A stretch of DNA of 64,000 bases from Colletes latitarsis (taxonomy: Eukaryota; Arthropoda; Insecta; Hymenoptera; Colletidae), in assembly GCF_051014445.1 (NCBI RefSeq), contig NW_027488370.1, positions 6,758,001 to 6,822,000 on the forward strand. The letters run 5' to 3'. This document shows, piece by piece, positions 20,780 to 33,600 of this stretch. The position numbers were made by a program, and so were the translations under genes. Under the pieces are notes generated by a model. That model had not been told where the DNA came from. It searched no databases and saw only the letters and a list, made by a program, of their open reading frames with translations. Position 1 is the first letter of the stretch, and every line of letters starts with the position of its first letter.

Positions 20780-23700
20780 TCCGATTAATATTTTAGAGGA
20801 TAACGCTGGTTATGTCTGGGTTAGTTCTGGTATTTGCAATCATCTGGCTCATACTTTTGCAATTTTCGCGTACTTGTTGGCCAGATCTTGGGTTTTTTGT
20901 GGTTTGGATCCCGTCGTAATCTGGTTCCTCACCGAAGCAGTCAATTGAACCTGGTTCGGATGAATATTTTGGAGGATGACGCTGGTTATGTTTGGGTTAG
21001 TTCTGGTATTTGCAATCATCTGGCTCGTACTTTCGCATTTTTCGCATACTTGTAGGCAAGATTCTGGGCTTTTTTTAGTTTGGATCACGTAGTAATGTGG
21101 TACCACACTGAAACAGTCAATTAAACCTGGTTCCGATTAATATTTTAGAGGATAACGCCGGTTATGTCTGGGTTAGGTCTGGTATTTGCCCTCATCTGGT
21201 TCTTACTTTCACATTTTTCGCATACTTGTTGGCCAGATCCTGGCCTTTTTCTGGTTTGGATCACGTAGTAATGCGGTACCACACCGAAACAGTCAATTAA
21301 ACCTGGTAGCGATTAATATTTTAGAGGATAACGCCGGTTATGTCTCGGTTAGGTCTGGGATTTGCCCTCATCTGGCCCGTACTTTCGCATTTTTCGCATA
21401 CTTGTTGGCCAGATCCTGGCGTTTTTCTGGTTTGGATCACGTAGTAATGCGGTACCACACCGGAACAGTCAATTAAACCTGGTTCCGATTAATATTTTCG
21501 AAGATAACGCTGGTTATATCTGGGTTAGTTCTGGTATTTGCAATCGTCTGGCTCATACTTTCGCAATTTTCGCGTACTTGTTGGCCTGATCTTGGGTTTT
21601 TTGTGGTTTGGATCCCGTCGTAATGTGGTTCCACACCGAAGCAGTCAATTATACCTGGTTGCGATGAATATTTTGGAGGATAACCCTGGTTATGATTGGG
21701 TTAGTTCTGGTATTTGCAATCATCTGGCTCGTACTTTCGCATTTTTCGCATACTTGTTGGCAAGATCCTGAGCTTTTTTTGGTTTGGATCACGTAGTAAT
21801 GTGGTACCACACTGAAACAGTCAATTAAACCAGGTCCCGATTAATATTTTAGAGGATAACGCCGGTTATGTCTGGGTTATGTCTGGTATTTGCCCTCATC
21901 TGGCTCGTACTTTCGCATTTTTCGCATACATGTAGGCTAGATCCTGGCCTTTTTCTGGTTTGGATCACGTAGTAATGCGGTACCACACCGAAACAGTCAA
22001 TTAAACCTGGTAGCGATTAATATTTTAGAGGATAACGCCGGTTATGTCTCGGTTAGGTCAGGGATTTGCCCTCATCTGGCTCGTACTTTCGCATTTATCG
22101 CATACTTGTTGGCCAGATCCTGGCCTTTTTCTGGCTTGTATCACGTAGTAATTTGGTACCACACTGAAACAGTCAATCAAACCTGGTTCCGATTAATTTT
22201 TTAGAGGATAACGCCGGTTATGGCTGGGTTAGGTCTGGGATTTGCCGTCATCTTGCTCGTGCTTTCATATTTTTCGCATACTTGTTGGTCCGGTCCTGGG
22301 TTTTTTCTGGTTTGGATCCCGTCGTAATGTGGTTCCACACCGAAGCAGTCAATTAAACCTGGTTGCGATTAATATTTTAGACGACAACGCCGGTTATGGC
22401 TCGGTTAGGTCAGGGATTTGCCCTCATCTGGCTCGTACTTTCGCATTTTTCGCATACTTGTTGGCCAGATCCTGGCCTTTTTCTGGCTTGGACCACGTAG
22501 TAATGTGGTATCACACTGAAACAGTCAATTAAACCTTGGCTCCGATTAATATTTTAGAGGATAACGCCGGTTATGGCTGGGTTTGGTCTGGTATTTGCCC
22601 TCATCTGGCTCGTACCTTCGCATTTTTCGCTTACTTGTTGGCCAGATCCTGGCCTTTTTCTGGCTTGGACCACGTAGTAATGAGGTACCACACTGAAACA
22701 GTCGATAAAACCTGGTACCGATTAATATTTTAGAGGATAACGCTGGTTATGTCTGGGTTAGGTCTGGTATTTGCAACCATCTGGCTCATACTTTCGCGTT
22801 TTTCGCATATTTGTTGACCAGATCCTGGCCTTTTTCTGGCTAGGACCACGTAGTAATGTGGTACCACACTGAAACAGTCAATTAAACCTGGTTGCGATTA
22901 ATATTTTAGAGGACAACGTCGGTTATGTCACGGGTAGGTATGGGATTTGCCGTCATCTGGCTCGTATTTTCGCATTTTTCGCATACTTGTTGGCCAGATC
23001 CTGGCCTTTTTCTGGCTTGGACCACGTTGTAATGTGGTACCACACTGAAACAGTCAATAGAATCTAGTTCCGATTAATATTTTAGAGGATAACGCCGGTT
23101 ATGGCTGGGTTAGGTCTGGGATTTGCCGTCATCTGGCTCGTATTTTCGTTTTTTTCGCATACTTGTTGACCAGATCCTGGCCTTTTCCTGGCTTTGACCA
23201 CGTAGTAATGTGGTATCACACTGAAACAGTCAATTAAACCTGGTTGCGATTAATATTTTAGAGGATAACGCCGGCTATCTCTCGGTTAGGTCTGGGATTT
23301 GTCCTCATCTGGCTCATACTTTCGCATTTCTCGCTTACTTGTTGGCAAGATCCTCGGCTTTTTTTGGTTTGGATCACGTAGTAATGTGGTACCACACTGA
23401 AACAGTCAATTAAACCTGGTTCCGATTAATATTTTAGAGGATAACGCTGGTTATGTCTGGGTTAGTTCTGGTATTTGCAATCATCTGGCTCGTACTTTCG
23501 CATTTTTCGCATACTTGTTGGCAAGATTCTGGGCTCTTTTTAGTTTGGATCACGTAGTAATGTGGTACCACACTGAAACAGTCAATTAAACCTGGTTCCG
23601 ATTAATATTTTAGAGGATAACGCCGGTTATGTCTGGGTTAGGTCTGGTATTTGCCCTCATCTGGTTCGTACTTTCGCATTTTTCGCATACTTGTTGGCCA

Positions 23701-25530
23701 GATCCTGGCCTTTTTCTGTTTTGGATCACGTAGTAATGCGGTACCACACCGAAACAGTCAATTAAACCTGGTAGCGATTAATATTTTAGAGGATAACGCC
23801 GGTTATGTCTCGGTTAGGTCTGGGATTTGCCCTCATCTGGCCCGTACTTTCGCATTTTTCGCATACTTGTTGGCCAGATCCTGGCGTTTTTCTGGTTTGG
23901 ATCACGTAGTAATGCGGTACCACACCGGAACAGTCAATTAAACCTGGTTCCGATTAATATTTTAGAGGATAACGCCGGTTATGTCTGGGTTATGTCTGGT
24001 ATTTGCCCTCATCTGGTTCGTACTTTCGCATTTTTCGCATACTTGTTGGCCAGATCCTGGCCTTTTTCTGTTTTGGATCACGTAGTAATGCGGTACCACA
24101 CCGAAACAGTCAATTAAACCTGGTAGCGATTAATATTTTAGAGGATAACGCCGGTTATGTCTCGGTTAGGTCAGGGATTTGCCCTCATCTGGCTCGTACT
24201 TTCGCACTTATCGCATACTTGTTGGCCAGATCCTGGCCTTTTTCTGGCTTGTATCACGTAGTAATTTGGTACCACACTGAAACAGTCAATGAAACCTGAT
24301 TCCGATTAATTTTTTAGAGGATAACGCCGGTTGTGGCTGGGTTAGGTCTGGGATTTGCCGTCATCTTGCTCGTGCTTTCGTATTTTTCGCATAATTGTTG
24401 GTCAGATCCTGGGTTTTTTCTGGTTTGGATCCCGTCGTAATGTGGTTCCACACCGAAGCAGTCAATTAAACCTGGTTGCGATTAATATTTTAGACGACAA
24501 CGCCGGCTATGGCTCGGTTAGGTCAGGGATTTGCCCTCATCTGGCTCGTACTTTCGCATTTTTCGCATACTTGTTGGCCAGATCCTGGCCTTTTTCTGGC
24601 TTGGACCACGTAGTAATGTGGTATCACACTGAAACAGTCAATTAAACCTGGTTGCGATTAATATTTTAGAGGATAACGCCGGTTATCTCTCGGTTAGGTC
24701 TGGGATGTGTCCTCATCTGGCTCATACTTTCGCATTTCTCGCTTACTTGTTGGCAAGATCCTCGGCTTTTTTTGGTTTGGATCACGTAGTAATGTGGTAC
24801 CACACTGAAACAGTCAATTAAACCTGGTTCCGATTAATATTTTAGAGGATAACGCTGGTTATGTCTGGGTTAGTTCTGGTATTTGCAATCATCTGGCTCA
24901 TACTTTTGCAATTTTCGCGTACTTGTTGGCCAGATCTTGGGTTTTTTGTGGTTTGGATCCCGTCGTAATCTGGTTCCACACTGAAGCAGTCAATCGAACC
25001 TGGTTCGGATGAATATTTTGGAGGATGACGCTGGTTATGTTTGGGTTAGTTCTGGTATTTGCAATCATCTGGCTCGTACTTTCGCATTTTTCGCATACTT
25101 GTTGGCAAGATTCTGGGCTTTTTTTAGTTTGGATCACGTAGTAATGTGGTACCACACTGAAACAGTCAACTAAACCTGGTTCCGATTAATATTTTAGAGG
25201 ATAACGCCGGTTATGTCTGGGTTAGGTCTGGTATTTGCCCTCATCTGGTTCGTACTTTCGCATTTTTCGCATACTTGTTTGCCAGATCCTGGCCTTTTTC
25301 TGGTTTGGATCACGTGGTAATGCGGTACCACACCGAAACAGTCAATTAAACCTGGTAGCGATTAATATTTTAGAGGATAACGCCGGTTATGTCTCGGTTA
25401 GGTCTGGGATTTGCCCTCATCTGGCCCGTACTTTCGCATTTTTCGCATACTTGTTGGCCAGATCCTGGCGTTTTTCTGGTTTGGATCACGTAGTAATGCG
25501 GTACCACACCGGAACAGTCAATTAAACCTG
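20780..25530. repeat. Satellite array, subfamily B (second block)
   Basis: Continuous B monomers with sub-variants such as GGATGACGCTGGTTATG (about 20,975), AACCCTGGTTATGATTGGG (about 21,680) and GTCACGGGTAGG (about 22,927). A 1-bp insertion (AAACCTTGGC, 22,533) changes the offset to the downstream copy from 5809 to 5808. No gene is visible. Confidence 0.95.
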
Positions 25531-26588
25531 GTCTTAATGAATATTTTAGAGGATAACGCATGTTAGGTCTAGGTTAGTTCTGGGATTTTCACTCATCAGA
25601 CCCATACTTTCGCATTCTTCACATACTTGTTGAACGGATCCTGGGTTTTTTCTGGTTTGGATCACGTAGTAATGTGGGACCACACTGAAACAATCAATTA
25701 AACTTGGTCTTGATAAATATTTTAGAGGATAACGCATGTTAGGTGTGGGATAGGTCTGGGATTTGCCCTCATCAGACTCATACTTTCGCATATTTCTCAT
25801 ACTTCATGGCTAGATCCTGGGCTATTTCTGGATTGGATCACGTAGTAATGTGGTACCACACTGAAACAGTCAATTAAACCTGGTTTCGATCAATATTTTA
25901 GAGGATAACGCAAGTTAGGTCTGGGATAGGTCTGGGATTTGCCCTCACCAGGCTCATACTTTCGCGTTTTTCACATACTTGTTGAACAGATCCTGGGCTA
26001 TTTCTGGATTGGATCACGTAGTAATGTGGTACCACTGAAACTGTCAATTAAACCTGGTTTCGATCAATATTTTAGAGGATAACGCATCTTAGGTCTGGGT
26101 TAGGTCTAAGATTTGCCCTCATCAGGCTCACAGTTTCGCGTTTTTCACATACTTGTTGAACAGATCCTGGGTTTTTTCTGGTTTGGATCACGTAGTAATG
26201 TGGTACCACACTAAAACAGTGAATTAAACCTGGTTTCGATCAATATTTTAGAGGATAACGCAAGTTAGGTCTGGGATAGGTCTGGGATTAGCCCTCATCA
26301 GACTCATACTTTCGCACACTTCACATACTCGATGACAAGATCCTGGGTTTTTTTCTGGTTTGGATCACGTAGTAATGTGTTTCCACACTGAAACAGTCGA
26401 TTAAACCTGGTTTCGATCAATATGTTAGAGGATAACGCATGTTAGGTCTGGGATAGGTCTGGGATTTGCCCTCATCAGAATCATACTTTCGCACACTTCA
26501 CATACTCGTTGAACAGATGCTGGGTTATTTTCTGGTTTGGATCACATAGTAATGTGGTACCACACTGAAACAGTCAATTAAACCTGGT
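25531..26588. repeat. Subfamily A island 2 inside subfamily B
   Basis: Copy of island 1 at offset 5809 (33 monomers plus 1 bp), including the shared TACCACTGAAACTG deletion near 26,031. Its left junction reads GGTCTTAATGAATATTTTAG, unlike island 1 but like island 3. Confidence 0.9.
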
Positions 26589-27290
26589 TCCGATTAATAT
26601 TTTAGAGGATAACGCTGGTTATGTCTGGGTTAGTTCTGGTATTTGCAATCATCTGGCTCATACTTTTGCAATTTTCGCGTACTTGTTGGCCAGATCTTGG
26701 GTTTTTTGTGGTTTGGATCCCGTCGTAATCTGGTTCCTCACCGAAGCAGTCAATCGATCCTGGTTCGGATGAATATTTTGGAGGATGACGCTGGTTATGT
26801 TTGGGTTAGTTCTGGTATTTGCAATCATCTGGCTCGTACTTTCGCATTTTTCGCATACTTGTAGGCAAGATTCTGGGCTTTTTTTAGTTTGGATCACGTA
26901 GTAATGTGGTACCACACTGAAACAGTCAATTAAACCTGGTTCCGATTAATATTTTAGAGGATAACGCCGGTTATGTCTGGGTTAGGTCTGGTATTTGCCC
27001 TCATCTGGTTCGTACTTTCACATTTTTCGCATACTTGTTTGCCAGATCCTGGCCTTTTTCTGGTTTGGATCACGTGGTAATGCGGTACCACACCGAAACA
27101 GTCAATTAAACCTGGTAGCGATTAATATTTTAGAGGATAACGCCGGTTATGTCTCGGTTAGGTCTGGGATTTGCCCTCATCTGGCCCGTACTTTCGCATT
27201 TTTCGCATACTTGTTGGCCAGATCCTGGCGTTTTTCTGGTTTGGATCACGTAGTAATGCGGTACCACACCGGAACAGTCAATTAAACCTG
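26589..27290. repeat. Satellite array, subfamily B (short block between A islands)
   Basis: Four B monomers that match 20,780-21,481 at offset 5809. The part from about 26,930 also matches 25,170-25,530 at offset 1760 (ten monomers). Confidence 0.88.
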
Positions 27291-27720
27291 GTCTTGATGA
27301 ATATTTTAGAGGATAACGCATGTTAGGTCTAGGTTAGTTCTGGGATTTTCACTCATCAGACCCATACTTTCGCATTCTTCACATACTTGTTGAACGGATC
27401 CTGGGTTTTTTCTGGTTTGGATCACGTAGTAATGTGGGACCACACTGAAACAATCAATTAAACTTGGTCTTGATAAATATTTTAGAGGATAACGCATGTT
27501 AGGTGTGGGATAGGTCTGGGATTTGCCCTCATCAGACTCATACTTTCGCATATTTCTCATACTTCATGGCTAGATCCTGGGCTATTTCTGGATTGGATCA
27601 CGTAGTAATGTGGTACCACACTGAAACAGTCAATTAAACCTGGTTTCGATCAATATTTTAGAGGATAACGCAAGTTAGGTCTGGGATAGGTCTGGGATTT
27701 GCCCTCACCAGGCTCATACT
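27291..27720. repeat. Subfamily A island 3 inside subfamily B
   Basis: About 430 bp of A-type sequence, a copy of the first part of island 2 at offset 1760. It occupies the place held by B-type sequence at 21,482-21,911 in the paralogous block, with the same length and register on both sides. Confidence 0.88.
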
Positions 27721-30700
27721 TTCGCATTTTTCGCATACATGTAGGCTAGATCCTGGCCTTTTTCTGGTTTGGATCACGTAGTAATGCGGTACCACACCGA
27801 AACAGTCAATTAAACCTGGTAGCGATTAATATTTTAGAGGATAACGCCGGTTATGTCTCGGTTAGGTCAGGGATTTGCCCTCATCTGGCTCGTACTTTCG
27901 CATTTATCGCATACTTGTTGGCCAGATCCTGGCCTTTTTCTGGCTTGTATCACGTAGTAATTTGGTACCACACTGAAACAGTCAATCAAACCTGGTTCCG
28001 ATTAATTTTTTAGAGGATAACGCCGGTTATGGCTGGGTTAGGTCTGGGATTTGCCGTCATCTTGCTCGTGCTTTCATATTTTTCGCATACTTGTTGGTCA
28101 GGTCTTGGGTTTTTTCTGGTTTGGATCCCGTCGTAATGTGGTTCCACACCGAAGCAGTCAATTAAACCTGGTTGCGATTAATATTTTAGACGACAACGCC
28201 GGTTATGGCTCGGTTAGGTCAGGGATTTGCCCTCATCTGGCTCGTACTTTCGCATTTTTCGCATACTTGTTGGCCAGATCCTGGCCTTTTTCTGGCTTGG
28301 ACCACGTAGTAATGTGGTATCACACTGAAACAGTCAATTAAACCTGGCTCCGATTAATATTTTAGAGGATAACGCCGGTTATGGCTGGGTTTGGTCTGGT
28401 ATTTGCCCTCATCTGGCTCGTACCTTCGCATTTTTCGCTTACTTGTTGGCCAGATCCTGGCCTTTTTCTGGCTTGGACCACGTAGTAATGAGGTACCACA
28501 CTGAAACAGTCGATAAAACCTGGTACCGATTAATATTTTAGAGGATAACGCTGGTTATGTCTGGGTTAGGTCTGGTATTTGCAACCATCTGGCTCATACT
28601 TTCGCGTTTTTCGCATATTTGTTGACCAGATCCTGGCCTTTTTCTGGCTAGGACCACGTAGTAATGTGGTACCACACTGAAACAGTCAATTAAACCTGGT
28701 TGCGATTAATATTTTAGAGGACAACGCCGGTTATGTCACGGGTAGGTCTGGGATTTGCCGTCATCTGGCCCGTATTTTCGCATTTTTCGCATACTTGTTG
28801 GCCAGATCCTGGCCTTTTTCTGGCTTGGACCACGTTGTAATGTGGTACCACACTGAAACAGTCAATAGAATCTAGTTCCGATTAATATTTTAGAGGATAA
28901 CGCCGGTTATGGCTGGGTTAGGTCTGGGATTTGCCGTCATCTGGCTCGTATTTTCGTTTTTTTCGCATACTTGTTGACCAGATCCTGGCCTTTTCCTGGC
29001 TTTGACCACGTAGTAATGTGGTATCACACTGAAACAGTCAATTAAACCTGGTTGCGATTAATATTTTAGAGGATAACGCCGGTTATCTCTCGGTTAGGTC
29101 TGGGATTTGTCCACATCTGGCTCATACTTTCGCATTTCTCGCTTACTTGTTGGCAAGATCCTCGGCTTTTTTTGGTTTGGATCACGTAGTAATGTGGTAC
29201 CACACTGAAACAGTCAATTAAACCTGGTTCCGATTAATATTTTAGAGGATAACGCTGGTTATGTCTGGGTTAGTTCTGGTATTTGCAATCATCTGGCTCG
29301 TACTTTCGCATTTTTCGCATACTTGTTGGCAAGATTCTGGGCTCTTTTTAGTTTGGATCACGTAGTAATGTGGTACCACACTGAAACAGTCAATTAAACC
29401 TGGTTCCGATTAATATTTTAGAGGATAACGCCGGTTATGTCTGGGTTAGGTCTGGTATTTGCCCTCATCTGGTTCGTACTTTCGCATTTTTCGCATACTT
29501 GTTGGCCAGATCCTGGCCTTTTTCTGTTTTGGATCACGTAGTAATGCGGTACCACACCGAAACAGTCAATTAAACCTGGTAGCGATTAATATTTTAGAGG
29601 ATAACGCCGGTTATGTCTCGGTTAGGTCTGGGATTTGCCCTCATCTGGCTCGTACTTTCGCATTTTTCGCATACTTGTTGCCCAGATCCTGGCGTTTTTC
29701 TGGTTTGGATCACGTAGTAATGCGGTACCACACCGAAACAGTCAATTAAACCTGGTAGCGATTAATATTTTAGAGGATAACGCCGGTTATGTCTCGGTTA
29801 GGTCAGGGATTTGCCCTCATCTGGCTCGTACTTTCGCATTTATCGCATACTTGTTGGCCAGATCCTGGCCTTTTTCTGGCTTGTATCACGTAGTAATTTG
29901 GTACCACACTGAAACAGTCAATCAAACCTGGTTCCGATTAATTTTTTAGAGGATAACTCCGGTTATGGCTGGGTTAGGTCTGGGATTTGCCGTCATCTTG
30001 CTCGTGCTTTCGCATTTTTCGCATACTTGTTGGCAAGATTCTGGGCTTTTTTTAGTTTGGATCACGTAGTAATGTGGTACCACACTGAAACAGTCAATTA
30101 AACCTGGTTCCGATTAATATTTTAGAGGATAACGCCGGTTATGTCTGGGTTAGGTCCGGTATTTGCCCTCATCTGGCTCATACTTTCGCGTTTTTCGCAT
30201 ACTTGTTGACCAGATCCTGGCCTTTTTCTGGCTAGGACCACGTAGTAATGTGGTGCCACACTGAAACAGTCAATTAAACCTGGTTGCGATTAATATTTTA
30301 GAGGACAACGCCGGTTATGTCACGGGTAGGTCTGGGATTTGCCGTCATCTGGCCCGTATTTTCGCATTTTTCGCATACTTTTTGGCCAGATCCTGGCCTT
30401 TTTCTGGCTTGGACCACGTTGTAATGTGGTACCACACTGAAACAGTCAATAGAATCTAGTTCCGATTAATATTTTAGAGGATAACGCTGGTTATGGCTGG
30501 GTTAGGTCTGGGATTTGCCGTCATCTGGCTCGTATTTTCGTTTTTTTCGCATACTTGTTGACCAGATCCTGGCCTTTTCCTGGCTTTGACCACGTAGTAA
30601 TGTGGTATCACACTGAAACAGTCAATTAAACCTGGTTGCGATTAATATTTTAGAGGATAACGCCGGTTATCTCTCGGTTAGGTCTGGGATTTGTCCTCAT

Positions 30701-31016
30701 CTGGCTCATACTTTCGCATTTCTCGCTTACTTGTTGGCAAGATCCTCGGCTTTTTTTGGTTTGGACCACGTAGTAATGTGGTACCACACTGAAACAGTCA
30801 ATTAAACCTGGTTCCGATTAATATTTTAGAGGATAACGCTGGTTATGTCTGGGTTAGTTCTGGTATTTGCAATCATCTGGCTCGTACTTTCGCATTTTTC
30901 GCATACTTGTTGGCAAGATTCTGGGCTTTTTTTAGTTTGGATCACGTAGTAATGTGGTACCACACTGAAACAGTCAATTAAACCTGGTAGCGATTAATAT
31001 TTTAGAGGATAACGCC

Positions 31017-33600
31017 GGTTATGTCTGGGTTATGTCTGGTATTTGCCCTCATCTGGCTCGTACTTTCGCATTTTTCGCATACATGTAGGCAAGATCCTGG
31101 TCTTTTTCTGGTTTGGATCACGTAGTAATGCGGTACCACACCGAAACAGTCAATTAAACCTGGTAGCGATTAATATTTTAGAGGATAACGCCGGTTATGT
31201 CTCGGGTAGGTCAGGGATTTGCCCTCATCTGGCTCGTACTTTCGCATTTATCGCATACTTGTTGGCCAGATCCTGGCCTTTTTCTGGCTTGTATCACGTA
31301 GTAATTTGGTACCACACTGAAACAGTCAATCAAACCTGGTTCCGATTAATTTTTTAGAGGATAACGCCGGCTATGGCTGGGTTAGGTCTGGGATTTGCCG
31401 TCATCTTGCTCGTGCTTTCGTATTTTTCGCATACTTGTTGGTCAGATCCTGGGGTTTTTCTGGTTTGGATCCCGTCGTAATGTGGTTCCACACCGAAGCA
31501 GTCAATTAAACCTGGTTGCGATTAATATTTTAGACGACAACGCCGGTTATGGCTCGGTTAGGTCAGGGATTTGCCCTCATCTGGCTCGTACTTTCGCATT
31601 TTTCGCATACTTGTTGGCCAGATCCTGGCCTTTTTCTGGCTTGGACCACGTAGTAATGTGGTATCACACTGAAACAGTCAATTAAACCTGGCTCCGATTA
31701 ATATTTTAGAGGATAACGCCGGTTATGGCTGGGTTAGGTCTGGTATTTGCCCTCATCTGGCTCGTACTTTCACATTTTTCGCATACTTGTTGGCCAGATC
31801 CTGGCCTTTTTCTGGTTTGGATCACGTAGTAATGCGGTACCACACCGAAACAGTCAATTAAACCTGGTAGCGATTAATATTTTAGAGGATAACGCCGGTT
31901 ATGTCTCGGTTAGGTCAGGGATTTGCCCTCATCTGGCTCGTACTTTCGCATTTATCGCATACTTGTTGGCCAGATCCTGGCCTTTTTCTGGCTTGTATCA
32001 CGTAGTAATTTGGTACCACACTGAAACAGTCAATCAAACCTGGTTCCGATTAATTTTTTAGAGGATAACGCCGGTTATGGCTGGGTTAGGTCTGGGATTT
32101 GCCGTCATCTTGCTCGTGCTTTCATATTTTTCGCATACTTGTTGGTCAGGTCCTGGGTTTTTTCTGGTTTGGATCCCGTCGTAATGTGGTTCCACACCGA
32201 AGCAGTCAATTAAACCTGGTTGCGATTAATATTTTAGACGACAACGCCGGTTATGGCTCGGTTAGGTCAGGGATTTGCCCTCATCTGGCTCGTACTTTCG
32301 CATTTTTCGCATACTTGTTGGCCAAATCCTGGCCTTTTTCTGGCTTGGACCACGTAGTAATGTGGTATCACACTGAAACAGTCAATTAAACCTGGCTCCG
32401 ATTAATATTTTAGAGGATAACGCCGGTTATGGCTGGGTTTGGTCTGGTATTTGCCCTCATCTGGCTCGTACCTTCGCATTTTTCGCTTACTTGTTGGCCA
32501 GATCCTGGCCTTTTTCTGGCTTGGACCACGTAGTAATGAGGTACCACACTGAAACAGTCGATAAAACCTGGTACCGATTAATATTTTAGAGGATAACGCT
32601 GGTTATGTCTGGGTTAGGTCTGGTATTTGCAACCATCTGGCTCATACTTTCGCGTTTTTCGCATACTTGTTGACCAGATCCTGGCCTTTTTCTGGCTAGG
32701 ACCACGTACTAATGTGGTGCCACACTGAAACAGTCAATTAAACCTGGTTGCGATTAATATTTTAGAGGACAACGCCGGTTATGTCACGGGTAGGTCTGGG
32801 ATTTGCCGTCATCTGGCCCGTATTTTCGCATTTTTCGCATACTTGTTGGCCAGATCCTGGCCTTTTTCTGGCTTGGACCACGTTGTAATGTGGTACCACA
32901 CTGAAACAGTCAATAGAATCTAGTTCCGATTAATATTTTAGAGGATAACGCTGGTTATGGCTGGGTTAGGTCTGGGATTTGCCGTCATCTGGCTCGTATT
33001 TTCGTTTTTTTCGCATACTTGTTGACCAGATCCTGGCCTTTTCCTGGCTTTGACCACGTAGTAATGTGGTATCACACTGAAACAGTTAATTAAACCTGGT
33101 TGCGATTAATATTTTAGAGGATAACGCCGGTTATCTCTCGGTTAGGTCTGGGATTTGTCCTCATCTGGCTCATACTTTCGCATTTCTCGCTTACTTGTTG
33201 GCAAGATCCTCGGCTTTTTTTGGTTTGGACCACGTAGTAATGTGGTACCACACTGAAACAGTCAATTAAACCTGGTTCCGATTAATATTTTAGAGGATAA
33301 CGCTGGTTATGTCTGGGTTAGTTCTGGTATTTGCAATCATCTGGCTCGTACTTTCGCATTTTTCGCATACTTGTTGGCAAGATTCTGGGCTTTTTTTAGT
33401 TTGGATCACGTAGTAATGTGGTACCACACTGAAACAGTCAATTAAACCTGGTAGCGATTAATATTTTAGAGGATAACGCCGGTTATGTCTCGGTTAGGTC
33501 AGGGATTTGCCCTCATCTGGCTCGTACTTTCGCATTTATCGCATACTTGTTGGCCAGATCCTGGCCTTTTTCTGGCTTGTATCACGTAGTAATTTGGTAC
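31017..33600. repeat. Higher-order duplication, left copy (offset 6512)
   Basis: About 2.6 kb repeated at 37,529-40,112, 37 monomers further on. Shared variants include ATGTAGGCAAGATCCTGGTC and the neighbouring GCCGGCTATGGCTGGG. The match ends where CACACTGAAACAGTCAATC gives way to CACACCGGAACAGTC. Confidence 0.8.
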
